A DNA stretch of 7,277 nucleotides, taken from NCBI GenBank assembly GCA_017468215.1, contig JAFUJG010000063.1, forward strand, positions 1 to 7,277, in the 5' to 3' direction. Source of the DNA: Clostridia bacterium (lineage in GTDB: Bacteria; Bacillota; Clostridia; UMGS1883). The position numbers and the translations under genes were made by a program. Below the pieces are notes generated by a model. That model saw only the letters and a list, made by a program, of their open reading frames with translations. It made no database searches and was not told the DNA's origin. This document shows, piece after piece, positions 1 to 6,794 of the stretch (its first letter is position 1; every line of letters starts with the position of its first letter).

Positions 1-972
1 CTTGTAGAAAGAACTCTTGTTCCCACAAGAAATGCTCTCCGTGATGCAGGTCTTAGTGCAAACGAAGTTGATAAAGTTCTTATGGTAGGCGGTTCCAGCC
101 GTATTCCTGCGGTAAACGAAGCTGTAGCAAAGCTTATCGGCAAAGAGCCTCACAAGGGTATTAACCCCGATGAGTGCGTAGCTATCGGTGCTGCTATTCA
201 GGCAGGCGTACTTGCCGGCGATGTTAAGGACATCGTTCTTCTTGACGTAACACCTCTTTCCTTGGGTATCGAAACTCTCGGCGGTGTTTGCACACGTCTT
301 ATTGAAAGAAACACAACAATCCCCACACAAAAGAGCCAGATATTCTCCACAGCTGCCGACAATCAGCCTGCAGTTGACATCCATGTATTACAGGGTGAAA
401 GAGAATTTGCTGCACAGAACAAAACACTTGGTAACTTCCAGCTCACAGGTATTGCTCCTGCACCCCGTGGTATTCCTCAGATTGAAGTTACATTCGATAT
501 TGATGCAAACGGTATCGTAAATGTTTCTGCTAAGGACCTTGGTACAGGTAAGGAACAGAAGATTACAATCACAGCCTCCGGCAACCTTTCCGAGGACGAA
601 ATCAACAAGGCTGTACAGGAAGCTGAACAGTTTGCCGAAGAAGATAAGAAGCGTAAGGAAGATATTGACACAAGAAATAACGCAGACCAGATGGTTTACC
701 AGTGCGAGAAGGCTCTCGGCGAAGTAGGCGACAAGATTACCGAAGACGAAAAGAGCGGTATCCAGACTGAAATTGATAAGGTTAAGGAAGCATTGAAGGG
801 CACAGATACAGAAAAAGTTAAGGCAGCTGTTGAAGAACTTACAAAGAAGTTCTACGAAATTGCTCCCAAGATTTATCAGCAGCCCAATGGGGAAGGTGCT
901 GCACCCAATGCAGGCGGTCCCAACGCTGACGGCGTATACGATGCCGAGTTTACACAGGACGACAATCAGTAA
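1..972 (+). CDS. dnaK: Chaperone protein DnaK (Hsp70), 5'-truncated by the window edge
   Basis: ATP-dependent cytosolic Hsp70 chaperone working with DnaJ and GrpE to fold and refold proteins. The reading frame is open from base 1, so 323 C-terminal residues are visible and roughly the first 300 (most of the ATPase domain) lie outside the window. Seen in order: the end of the nucleotide-binding domain with MVGGSSRIP (visible residues 28-36; family form LVGGxTRxP) and [15 protein letters not shown] (55-69), the interdomain linker [14 protein letters not shown] (79-92), the beta substrate-binding domain with GEREFAAQN and [15 protein letters not shown], then the alpha-helical lid. The C-terminus ends [13 protein letters not shown], a clostridial-style acidic tail. 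Codons look selected for high expression (mostly AAG for Lys, CTT/CTC for Leu). It is the upstream partner of dnaJ in the same operon; hrcA, grpE and any CIRCE operator would lie upstream of the window. Confidence 0.98.
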   Translation, partial: LVERTLVPTRNALRDAGLSANEVDKVLMVGGSSRIPAVNEAVAKLIGKEPHKGINPDECVAIGAAIQAGVLAGDVKDIVLLDVTPLSLGIETLGGVCTRLIERNTTIPTQKSQIFSTAADNQPAVDIHVLQGEREFAAQNKTLGNFQLTGIAPAPRGIPQIEVTFDIDANGIVNVSAKDLGTGKEQKITITASGNLSEDEINKAVQEAEQFAEEDKKRKEDIDTRNNADQMVYQCEKALGEVGDKITEDEKSGIQTEIDKVKEALKGTDTEKVKAAVEELTKKFYEIAPKIYQQPNGEGAAPNAGGPNADGVYDAEFTQDDNQ

Positions 973-992
973 TTTTTAAAAATAAAACGGGA

Positions 993-1016
993 AAGTCGGG
1001 CAGAAGTGTCCGACTT
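993..1016 (+). promoter_or_regulatory. dnaK-dnaJ intergenic hairpin without T-tract
   Basis: Inverted repeat AAGTCGG (993-999) / CCGACTT (1010-1016) with a 10-base spacer; the stem extends by one G-U pair to 8 bp. It is followed by CCTCGTGCG rather than a run of T, so it does not look like an intrinsic terminator. It sits 21 bases after the dnaK stop and 27 bases before the dnaJ start. A plausible role (inference) is protecting the 3' end of a processed dnaK transcript or weakening flow into dnaJ, so that DnaK exceeds DnaJ. Confidence 0.55.
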
Positions 1017-1026
1017 CCTCGTGCGT

Positions 1027-1046
1027 AAGGCAGGGTGACATAATTG
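1027..1046 (+). promoter_or_regulatory. Ribosome binding site and TTG start that define dnaJ
   Basis: AAGG (1027-1030) and AGGGTG (1032-1037) provide a Shine-Dalgarno-like sequence, the latter 6 bases before the TTG at 1044-1046. An in-frame TAA at 1041-1043 directly precedes this TTG, and the next in-frame ATG is codon 29, inside the J-domain. TTG is therefore the only start giving a complete J-domain. The non-ATG start and imperfect ribosome binding site suggest modest initiation compared with dnaK. Confidence 0.85.
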
Positions 1047-2192
1047 GCTGATAAGAGAGATTATTATGAGGTGTTAGGTATTGAAAAAGGCGCAAGTGCC
1101 GATGACATAAAAAAAGCATACAGAAAAATGGCTAAACAATACCACCCCGATTTAAATAAAGACAATCCGGATGCGGCAGAAAAATTCAAAGAGGTAGGCG
1201 AAGCATATTCTGTTTTATCCGACCCCGACAAAAAAGCACGATACGACCAGTTCGGTCATGCAGGGGTTGACGGTAATGCAGGCGGCGGCTACGGCGGAGG
1301 CTTTGGCGGCTTTGACGGTTTCGACATGGGCGATTTAGGCGATATTTTCGGTTCGTTCTTCGGTGGCGGCTTTGGCGGAGGTGCAAGAACAAGAAACGCT
1401 CCCCAAAAGGGCAGAGACATCCGTGCAAGAATAGAGCTAACCTTTGAAGAAGCAGCATTCGGCTGTAAAAAAGAGGTTAAGGTTTCAAGGCTTGAAAACT
1501 GCGAAGCCTGCGGCGGCAGCGGTGCAAAGGTAGGCACAAAGGCTGAAAACTGCCCCCGATGCGGAGGTCGTGGTCAGATAAGAAGTGTGCAGAACACCCC
1601 CTTCGGACAGATGCAGACAAGCACAACCTGTCCCGAGTGCCGAGGTAAGGGTACTGTTATAAAAGAAAGATGTACCACCTGTCAGGGGGCAGGAAAAAGC
1701 CGTATTTCGGACAAAATATCCATAAACATTCCCGCAGGCGTGGACGAAGGTCAGTCCCTTAGGGTGCGTGCCAAGGGCGATGCAGGTGAAAACGGCGGCC
1801 CCAACGGTGATTTGTATGTAACTGTCAGCATACGTCGTCACGCAATCTTTGAACGAGACGAATTTGACGTATATGTTGATATTCCCATTTCCTTTGTGCA
1901 GGCTTCTCTTGGTTGTGAGCTTGAAGTGCCTACCCTTAACGGTAAAAAAACACTTTCCGTTCCCGAAGGCACACAAAGCGGTACAAAGTTCAGAATGAAG
2001 GGCGAGGGTATAGCATACCCAAACTCAGGCGCTAAGGGTGACCAGTACGTAACCGTAAACGTTGAAATACCCAAAAATCTTTCCCAAAAGCAGCGAGAGG
2101 CTCTCATGAAGTTTGCTGAGGAAACAAATGAGAAGAACTACAATCAGCAGAAAAAGTGGAGCAGTAAGCTTAAGGATTACTTTAATAAATAA
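1044..2192 (+). CDS. dnaJ: Chaperone protein DnaJ (Hsp40), TTG start
   Basis: Type I J-domain co-chaperone: it binds unfolded clients in the cytosol and stimulates DnaK ATP hydrolysis. At 382 residues it has normal family length and full domain order. The J-domain is about 5-70, with the catalytic HPD tripeptide at 34-36. A Gly/Phe-rich linker follows at about 74-113 (repeated GGGFGG-type runs and a [13 protein letters not shown] segment). The zinc-binding domain has all four CxxCxGxG motifs intact: CEACGGSG (153-160), CPRCGGRG (170-177), CPECRGKG (196-203) and CTTCQGAG (210-217). The C-terminal client-binding beta domains follow ([17 protein letters not shown], then GDLYV). Translation must start at TTG because a stop codon lies immediately upstream in frame. 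It lies 71 bases after dnaK with no terminator between, so it is very likely co-transcribed. It uses more AAA and ATA codons than dnaK, consistent with lower expression. Confidence 0.98.
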   Translation: MADKRDYYEVLGIEKGASADDIKKAYRKMAKQYHPDLNKDNPDAAEKFKEVGEAYSVLSDPDKKARYDQFGHAGVDGNAGGGYGGGFGGFDGFDMGDLGDIFGSFFGGGFGGGARTRNAPQKGRDIRARIELTFEEAAFGCKKEVKVSRLENCEACGGSGAKVGTKAENCPRCGGRGQIRSVQNTPFGQMQTSTTCPECRGKGTVIKERCTTCQGAGKSRISDKISINIPAGVDEGQSLRVRAKGDAGENGGPNGDLYVTVSIRRHAIFERDEFDVYVDIPISFVQASLGCELEVPTLNGKKTLSVPEGTQSGTKFRMKGEGIAYPNSGAKGDQYVTVNVEIPKNLSQKQREALMKFAEETNEKNYNQQKKWSSKLKDYFNK

Positions 2193-2193
2193 C

Positions 2194-2200
2194 AAAGGAG
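2194..2200 (+). promoter_or_regulatory. Orphan Shine-Dalgarno sequence after dnaJ
   Basis: AAAGGAG lies 2 bases after the dnaJ stop and matches the anti-Shine-Dalgarno sequence very well, yet no ATG, GTG or TTG follows within 5-12 bases. The prmA start is 61 bases further on. The only start-like codon at the right distance is CTG at 2209-2211 (8-base spacing). It could be a standby site for the ribosome, a vestige, or part of an alternative fold with the downstream CCTTT (AAAGG 2194-2198 with CCTTT 2203-2207). Confidence 0.5.
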
Positions 2201-2201
2201 T

Positions 2202-2251
2202 GCCTTTTCTGCCACGGCAGGTGCATGGTTATTATTTTGTGGCAGAAAGGC
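2202..2251 (+). promoter_or_regulatory. Hairpin sequestering the prmA Shine-Dalgarno sequence
   Basis: The arm GCCTTTTCTGCCAC (2202-2215) pairs with GTGGCAGAAAGGC (2239-2251). This gives 13 Watson-Crick pairs with one bulged T (one of the four T at 2205-2208) and a 23-base loop (2216-2238). The only Shine-Dalgarno-like sequence for prmA, AGAAAGG (2244-2250, 11 bases before the ATG at 2262), lies wholly in the 3' arm. No T-tract follows, so termination is unlikely. Translational gating, a temperature-responsive structure or an RNA-processing site are the inferred options. Confidence 0.65.
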
Positions 2252-2261
2252 TATGTGAACT

Positions 2262-3215
2262 ATGAACTGGCTTCAGATTGCAATAGAAACAACCGCAAAG
2301 GGGATAGACAGTGTGTGTGACGCACTTACCTCAGTGGGAATCGTAGGCTTTGAAATTGAAGACAAGGACGATTTTAATTCCTTTCTGGAAGAAAACAGAC
2401 AGTCGTGGGATTATGTGGACGAGGATTTATACAACGAAAAGCAGGGTCCTACAAAGGTAAAGGTGTATATCGAAGAAAACGAAAAAACACAGGAAACCCT
2501 TGTGGCAATTAAGGAAGCTTTGGCTAAGATTGCTCATGAGGACTATGGTACACTTGCCATAGAGTGCGAAAATATGGCACAGGAGGACTGGGAAAATAAC
2601 TGGAGACAGTACTTCAAGCCCTTGTATGTAGGCGATAATATTATAATTAAGCCTCATTGGGAAACAGTAGATGATGCCGAGGGAAAGCTTGTTTTTGAAA
2701 TAGACCCCGGTATGACCTTTGGCTCAGGACAGCACGAAACTACCAGAATGTGTGTTGAGGCACTTGAAAAAACCGTAGCAGAAGGATGCACCGTTGCTGA
2801 CTTAGGCTGCGGAAGCGGTATCCTTTCGGTAATAAGCCTGCTTTTGGGTGCAAAGGAAGCTTATGCTGTTGATATTGATCCCAACTGCCCGAAAATTGCA
2901 TACGAAAATGCGGCACTTAACAGCGTTACAAAGGATGTTTATACAGTAGAGTGCGGAAACGTGCTTACCGATAACGCTCTTTGCAAAAAGCTTGCCGACA
3001 AAAAATACGACATTGTTGTAGCAAACATTGTTGCAGATGTTATAATTCCTCTTTCAAAGAAGGCACGAAGCTTTATGAAAGAGGGCGGATATTTCATCAC
3101 CTCGGGCATTATTGACTTCAGAATGGAAGAAGTTAAAACTGTCCTTTGCGAAAACGGCTTTGACATTCTTGAAGTAAAGCACGACGGCGACTGGTATGCC
3201 TTTGTGTGCAGATAA
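2262..3215 (+). CDS. prmA: Ribosomal protein L11 methyltransferase PrmA
   Basis: Cytosolic SAM-dependent enzyme that methylates ribosomal protein L11 (RplK) at lysine and N-terminal amino groups. It has 317 residues, usual for the family. The N-terminal substrate-recognition domain (about 1-100) opens with MNWLQIAIET and contains the GIVGFEIED segment. The linker has the family block DWENNWRQYFKP (109-120). The catalytic domain shows the PrmA signature DPGMTFGSGQHETT (148-161), SAM motif I DLGCGSG (180-186), the acidic motif DIDP (204-207) and ANIVADVI (254-261, corresponding to the usual ANILA block). The ATG at 2262 is fixed by an in-frame TGA at 2256-2258; the next in-frame ATG is codon 105. 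It lies 69 bases after dnaJ and 11 bases before rsmE. Its ribosome binding site is inside a stable hairpin, so translation may be regulated separately from dnaJ. Confidence 0.96.
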   Translation: MNWLQIAIETTAKGIDSVCDALTSVGIVGFEIEDKDDFNSFLEENRQSWDYVDEDLYNEKQGPTKVKVYIEENEKTQETLVAIKEALAKIAHEDYGTLAIECENMAQEDWENNWRQYFKPLYVGDNIIIKPHWETVDDAEGKLVFEIDPGMTFGSGQHETTRMCVEALEKTVAEGCTVADLGCGSGILSVISLLLGAKEAYAVDIDPNCPKIAYENAALNSVTKDVYTVECGNVLTDNALCKKLADKKYDIVVANIVADVIIPLSKKARSFMKEGGYFITSGIIDFRMEEVKTVLCENGFDILEVKHDGDWYAFVCR

Positions 3216-3229
3216 GGAGTTAGACCATG
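3214..3229 (+). promoter_or_regulatory. rsmE ribosome binding site overlapping the prmA stop
   Basis: AAGGAG (3214-3219) begins inside the prmA TAA stop and lies 7 bases before the rsmE ATG at 3227. The tight packing suggests that ribosomes ending prmA help start rsmE. Confidence 0.85.
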
Positions 3230-3952
3230 GCAAACTTTTTTGTTGATAAAGATGCTTTTTTACAAGACCCCATTGTAATTGAAGGCGAGGAGGCAAATCA
3301 CATCACGAAGGTTTTGCGTATGAGCGTGGGGGATGAGCTTTGTGTGTTCGATACAGAAGGCAGCTGTGCCGACGGTATTATTGAATCAGTTGAGGGTAAA
3401 AAGGTTTTTGTTAATGTTACAAAAAGATACAAATCCGAAACGGAGCCAAAGCTGAAAATAACACTTTTTCAGGGCATTCCCAAAAATCCCAAAATGGATT
3501 TGATTATACAAAAGGCAACCGAGCTTGGTGTTGTTAAAATTGTGCCTGTCAATACAAAGCGTATTGTTGCAAAAATTGACAAGGAAAACAAGCTGGAGCG
3601 TCTCAGAAGGATTGCCTTCGAGGCTGCAAAGCAGTGCGGCAGAGCATACATACCCAAGGTTGAAGACCCAATAAGCTTTGATGAGGCACTTGAACAAATG
3701 AGCACAATGGACGCAGCTATCATACCCTATGAGTGCGAAAAGAACGGTAAGCTCTCAAACCATGTAACAGAAGGCATGAACACCTTGGGCATTATTATAG
3801 GTCCCGAAGGCGGCTTTGAGGAAACAGAGGTTAAAAAAGCCATACAGATAGGCGTAAAGCCCGTAACCTTGGGCAGGAGAATCCTCCGTACCGAAACGGC
3901 AGGGCTTATTGCATCGGCGTTATGCCTCTATATTGCAGGTGATATGGATTAA
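3227..3952 (+). CDS. rsmE: 16S rRNA (uracil(1498)-N3)-methyltransferase RsmE
   Basis: SPOUT-family enzyme that uses SAM to methylate N3 of U1498 of 16S rRNA in the small subunit. It has 241 residues, typical of the family. The N-terminal PUA-like RNA-binding domain (about 1-70) contains HITKVLRM (25-32). The SPOUT domain contains QKATELGV (95-102), the AAKQCGRAYIP block (133-143), the SAM-binding knot loop IGPEGGFEETEV (191-202) and the C-terminal trefoil-knot motif LGRRILRTETAG (215-226). Starting at ATG 3227 places the ribosome binding site at ideal spacing and gives the expected N-terminus. It is the last gene of the operon: the terminator stem begins within its stop codon. In Bacillus subtilis this operon continues into the tRNA methylthiotransferase gene mtaB (yqeV); here it does not. 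Confidence 0.96.
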   Translation: MANFFVDKDAFLQDPIVIEGEEANHITKVLRMSVGDELCVFDTEGSCADGIIESVEGKKVFVNVTKRYKSETEPKLKITLFQGIPKNPKMDLIIQKATELGVVKIVPVNTKRIVAKIDKENKLERLRRIAFEAAKQCGRAYIPKVEDPISFDEALEQMSTMDAAIIPYECEKNGKLSNHVTEGMNTLGIIIGPEGGFEETEVKKAIQIGVKPVTLGRRILRTETAGLIASALCLYIAGDMD

Positions 3953-3981
3953 AAAAGTTGCATTTAAATGCAACTTTTTTT
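3951..3981 (+). terminator. Intrinsic terminator of the dnaK operon
   Basis: A 30-base perfect palindrome: AAAAAAGTTGCATTT (3951-3965) mirrored by its reverse complement (3966-3980), followed by one more T. As a terminator it folds as GTTGCAT / TTAA loop / ATGCAAC (3957-3974), then a seven-T tract (3975-3981). The first bases overlap the rsmE stop codon. The A-run on the 5' side means it could also work on the minus strand. Confidence 0.92.
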
Positions 3982-4055
3982 GTGTCTGGAAAGTATTATA
4001 TATGTGGTAGTATGAAACAGGGAAATAATGTGATAAAATCTCATGAAAATTGTTG

Positions 4056-4084
4056 TTGAAATATTGTTTTTTCTGTGTTATACT
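4056..4084 (+). promoter_or_regulatory. Strong sigma-A-type promoter with extended -10 for the SLH protein gene
   Basis: -35 TTGAAA (4056-4061), a 17-base spacer, and -10 TATACT (4079-4084) preceded by an extended TGT (4076-4078). Expected transcription start is near 4091, giving a 5' untranslated region of about 48 bases. The rest of 3982-4138 is AT-rich with no other element I can support; it is too short for a large riboswitch upstream of the coding sequence. Confidence 0.8.
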
Positions 4085-4123
4085 ATAAAAGGTAATCTTA
4101 TCTTGTTAATTTTTTAATCCTAT

Positions 4124-4131
4124 AAGGAGGG
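4124..4131 (+). promoter_or_regulatory. Consensus ribosome binding site of the SLH protein gene
   Basis: AAGGAGGG (4124-4131), a full match to the Shine-Dalgarno core, 7-8 bases before the ATG at 4139. With the extended -10 promoter it predicts very high expression, as expected of an abundant surface protein. Confidence 0.9.
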
Positions 4132-4138
4132 TATTTAA

Positions 4139-6784
4139 ATGACAAAAAAATTATTGGCGTTGCTTCTTGCTATGTGCATGGTTTTCTCTGTTTGCTCCGT
4201 TAGCGTAGCATTTGCAGAAGAAAGTACAGACGGTGCTCAGCAGGTAAGTGGTACAGAAACCCCTTCCGGCGATGAGGGACAGCCTTCTCAGCCAGCAACA
4301 AATAACAACACACCGCAGGAACCCGAAGAAGATGCTACTGTTGAGCTTGAACTCGATAACGCATATCTTCCCAACGCAACAGTAGTAATTAAGGGTACTG
4401 TTACAGGTGACGATGTTTCTGTTGTAAGAGTTGAAATCATCTGCGATGAAGACGGTATTAGTGCAAAAGACACAGCTACTATCAAATCTGTTTCCAGGTT
4501 TGAATCCGAAGGCGTTGAGTACAAGCTCGACGATGCAACAGTAGGTGCAGAATACGAAATTAACGTTTATGACGATGACACAGACGAGCTTCTCGCATCT
4601 GACAGCTTCCTTATCAAGAAGGGCGCTACAAGCGACAGCGTTGATGACGGCTCCAACAAGGTTACTATCTGGATTGAAGGTCTCACAGACCGTTATATCG
4701 ACAAGACTGTTGTTAACCTTGACTGGGTAAAGGAACCCAACGTGCTTAAAGTTGCAGAATATGTTCTCGACGAAGCTGACCGTAACTACAAGTCTTCCAA
4801 GAAGAAGGTTACAGCTATTGCTTCCACAGAGACAGGCTCTACATACACACTTAAGGATGGCTCCACAAGCAAGTACTATGAAGACTGCGAATGGGCATAC
4901 ATCCTCAACGGCGGAACAAGCAGCGCTATGGCTGACTATGACGGCGACTGGACAGATATCGAGCTTAAGGGTGGCGATGAAATCGTTCTGTTCTTCGGCG
5001 AACCCGGTACAGTTGGTTATCCCATGGTTACAATGACACCCGATGATGGTATCGGCGTTAAGGATGATGTTGAAATTCTTGTTGTAAACCAGCTCTTTGA
5101 CGAAGACGGCGAAATCGAATCCGAAGAACCCATCAAGGGTGCAAAGGTTTATTTTATCAAGCGTGGCTCCACAAGCAAGGGTACTGCCAAGACAACAGGC
5201 AGCGATGGTATTTATGATTTTGAAGCATCCTCAAGCTTCATTTCCACTTACCAGGGCGGCGAAATGATGGTTACTTACTATCAGTCCTCCTCCAAGCCCT
5301 TAAAGATGGTTTCTGTTACACAGGACCTTAAGACAGAACGCTCCAGCACAATCCAGGCTTATGTAAGAATCGAAGGTGCTCATAAGACACTTCTTTCCAG
5401 AACAAAGAGTGCAAAGATTGAAGAATATGACCTTTACAACTTTATGCTCGAAGTTCTTGACGACGAAGATATTGAGTACGAAACAAACGACGACGAAACA
5501 AACTTCACATACTTTGAATCAAAGACAACAAGCGGCTACTCCAATGAAAACGGTGATATCACACGTGACAGTGGTTGGTACGTTGCTGTAAACGACGAAA
5601 TTTATACTCCCGATGATGACCTTGAAGAAGTAGAAATCTTCCCCAATGATGAAATTCTGTTCTACTTTGGTGACCATGACACAGTTCCCGTTGTTTACTA
5701 CAAGATTGACGGTGAGCTTGTAACAGAAAAGAAGGTATATGTATACTTCTATTCTGACGCTGATATGACAAACCCCATCGATGACCTGGAAGTAACCTTT
5801 GAAGGTGATGATATCGACAAGGATATGGAAACAAATTCTGACGGTAGAATCACACTTCCCACAGTTGAGTATAAGGGTACATACACACTCTCTTGGGGTG
5901 AACAGGTTGGCGTAAGAGATGACGAATGTCCCAAGGCTGTTATGGGTGAGGCTGAGCTTAAGTTCACAGGTACATCTGCACCTTCTAACAATACTTCCAC
6001 AGGCACTTCTACAGGCACAACTACTAAGATTGAATACGAATGTGAATATTGCGGTGACACTGTAACAAAAGTATACACAATTGAATATAAGAACAGGGAA
6101 ATTGATGTATGTAAGTCTTGTAAGAATGAACTTGAAGAAGATGAAAAATGGACAGACGAGGCTACAAGACCTACTGAAGAACCCACAGAATGGGAAACAG
6201 GCGATTACACAGAAGTTCCCACAGAACCTAAGGGTCCTTCCAAGTACTATCCCGACCCCAACATTGATTCCTGGGCAGTTGAATCTGTTAACAAGGCTCA
6301 TGAATACGGTCTTATGAGCGGTACAGCTAAGGGTTGGTTTGAACCCCAGAGAGAAATTACAAGAGCCGAATTCACAGCAATTGTATGCCGTATGCTCGGT
6401 CTTGATACAGACGCTCCCTTCGAACAGAAGTTTACTGACGTAACTCCCTCTGACTGGCACTACGGTTACGTAATGGCTGCATACAATGCAGGTTATGTAA
6501 CAGGTATGAGCGACACAATCTTCTCGCCCTCGTCTTATATCACTCGTGAGCAGATGGCTGTTCTCGTAGCAAGAATTATCAATGCTACAGGCAATGAAAG
6601 CGATGTATATCTCTTTGCTGACGGATACGATGTATCTGCATGGGCAAGAGTATCTGTTGCAGCTGTTAATAAGACAGGTCTTATGACAGGCGACCAGTTC
6701 GGTCAGTTCCTTCCCAAGGCCAATGTAACACGTCAGACAGCAGCAATTGTAGCTGTAAGACTTTACGAATATCTTGGTGACTGA
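4139..6784 (+). CDS. Secreted SLH-anchored surface protein with two DUF4430 domains and a four-cysteine zinc-ribbon-like module
   Basis: An 881-residue exported cell-surface protein; exact role unknown. Sec signal peptide 1-26 (KK, hydrophobic core, likely cleavage AFA|EE), then a Ser/Thr/Gln/Pro/Glu-rich linker (27-65). A beta-rich domain follows (about 66-162). DUF4430 (transcobalamin C-terminal-like) domain 1 is about 174-288 (WAYILNGG, GGDEIVLFFG) and domain 2 about 405-515 (GWYVAVNDEI, PNDEILFYFG). Each is followed by a beta-sandwich-like segment with TGSDGIYDF (352-360) or TNSDGRITLP (565-574). A Thr/Ser-rich linker (612-629) leads to CEYC...CKSC (635-661), then a Pro/Thr/Glu-rich linker (677-699). 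Three C-terminal SLH domains (about 703-755, 765-814, 826-879) carry ITRAEF, ITREQM and the degenerate VTRQTA; these normally bind pyruvylated secondary cell-wall polymer. The protein is strongly acidic. Codons are biased to CTT/CTC, AAG and ATC. It has its own promoter and terminator. Candidate roles: S-layer component, adhesin or ligand-binding surface protein. Confidence 0.93.
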   Translation: MTKKLLALLLAMCMVFSVCSVSVAFAEESTDGAQQVSGTETPSGDEGQPSQPATNNNTPQEPEEDATVELELDNAYLPNATVVIKGTVTGDDVSVVRVEIICDEDGISAKDTATIKSVSRFESEGVEYKLDDATVGAEYEINVYDDDTDELLASDSFLIKKGATSDSVDDGSNKVTIWIEGLTDRYIDKTVVNLDWVKEPNVLKVAEYVLDEADRNYKSSKKKVTAIASTETGSTYTLKDGSTSKYYEDCEWAYILNGGTSSAMADYDGDWTDIELKGGDEIVLFFGEPGTVGYPMVTMTPDDGIGVKDDVEILVVNQLFDEDGEIESEEPIKGAKVYFIKRGSTSKGTAKTTGSDGIYDFEASSSFISTYQGGEMMVTYYQSSSKPLKMVSVTQDLKTERSSTIQAYVRIEGAHKTLLSRTKSAKIEEYDLYNFMLEVLDDEDIEYETNDDETNFTYFESKTTSGYSNENGDITRDSGWYVAVNDEIYTPDDDLEEVEIFPNDEILFYFGDHDTVPVVYYKIDGELVTEKKVYVYFYSDADMTNPIDDLEVTFEGDDIDKDMETNSDGRITLPTVEYKGTYTLSWGEQVGVRDDECPKAVMGEAELKFTGTSAPSNNTSTGTSTGTTTKIEYECEYCGDTVTKVYTIEYKNREIDVCKSCKNELEEDEKWTDEATRPTEEPTEWETGDYTEVPTEPKGPSKYYPDPNIDSWAVESVNKAHEYGLMSGTAKGWFEPQREITRAEFTAIVCRMLGLDTDAPFEQKFTDVTPSDWHYGYVMAAYNAGYVTGMSDTIFSPSSYITREQMAVLVARIINATGNESDVYLFADGYDVSAWARVSVAAVNKTGLMTGDQFGQFLPKANVTRQTAAIVAVRLYEYLGD

Positions 6785-6794
6785 TTTTACAAAC

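Noticed and set aside
993..1016. The dnaK-dnaJ hairpin as an intrinsic terminator.
   Set aside because: The stem is short and followed by CCTCGTGCG instead of a T-run, so it is listed as a regulatory or processing candidate only.
1281..1386. GGC/GGT-rich tandem pattern in dnaJ.
   Set aside because: It is the normal Gly/Phe-rich linker of DnaJ, not a separate repeat element.
1485..1976. A 163-codon open reading frame on the minus strand, antisense to dnaJ.
   Set aside because: It overlaps the conserved zinc-finger region of dnaJ, lacks a ribosome binding site or promoter, and has no recognisable protein features.
4012..4059. A 15-codon ATG open frame upstream of the SLH gene promoter.
   Set aside because: There is no ribosome binding site and it ends within the -35 region; it is consistent with chance in AT-rich spacer.
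3982..4138. Possible cobalamin or other riboswitch ahead of the SLH gene, suggested by the DUF4430 domains.
   Set aside because: The predicted promoter leaves a leader of only about 48 bases, with no structured aptamer or expression platform visible.
4858..5179. A 16-base direct repeat (TGGCTCCACAAGCAAG at 4858-4873 and 5164-5179), both encoding GSTSK.
   Set aside because: It is a short repeat in a biased-codon gene and lies at non-equivalent places in the protein; it could be chance. No larger nucleotide repeat surrounds it.
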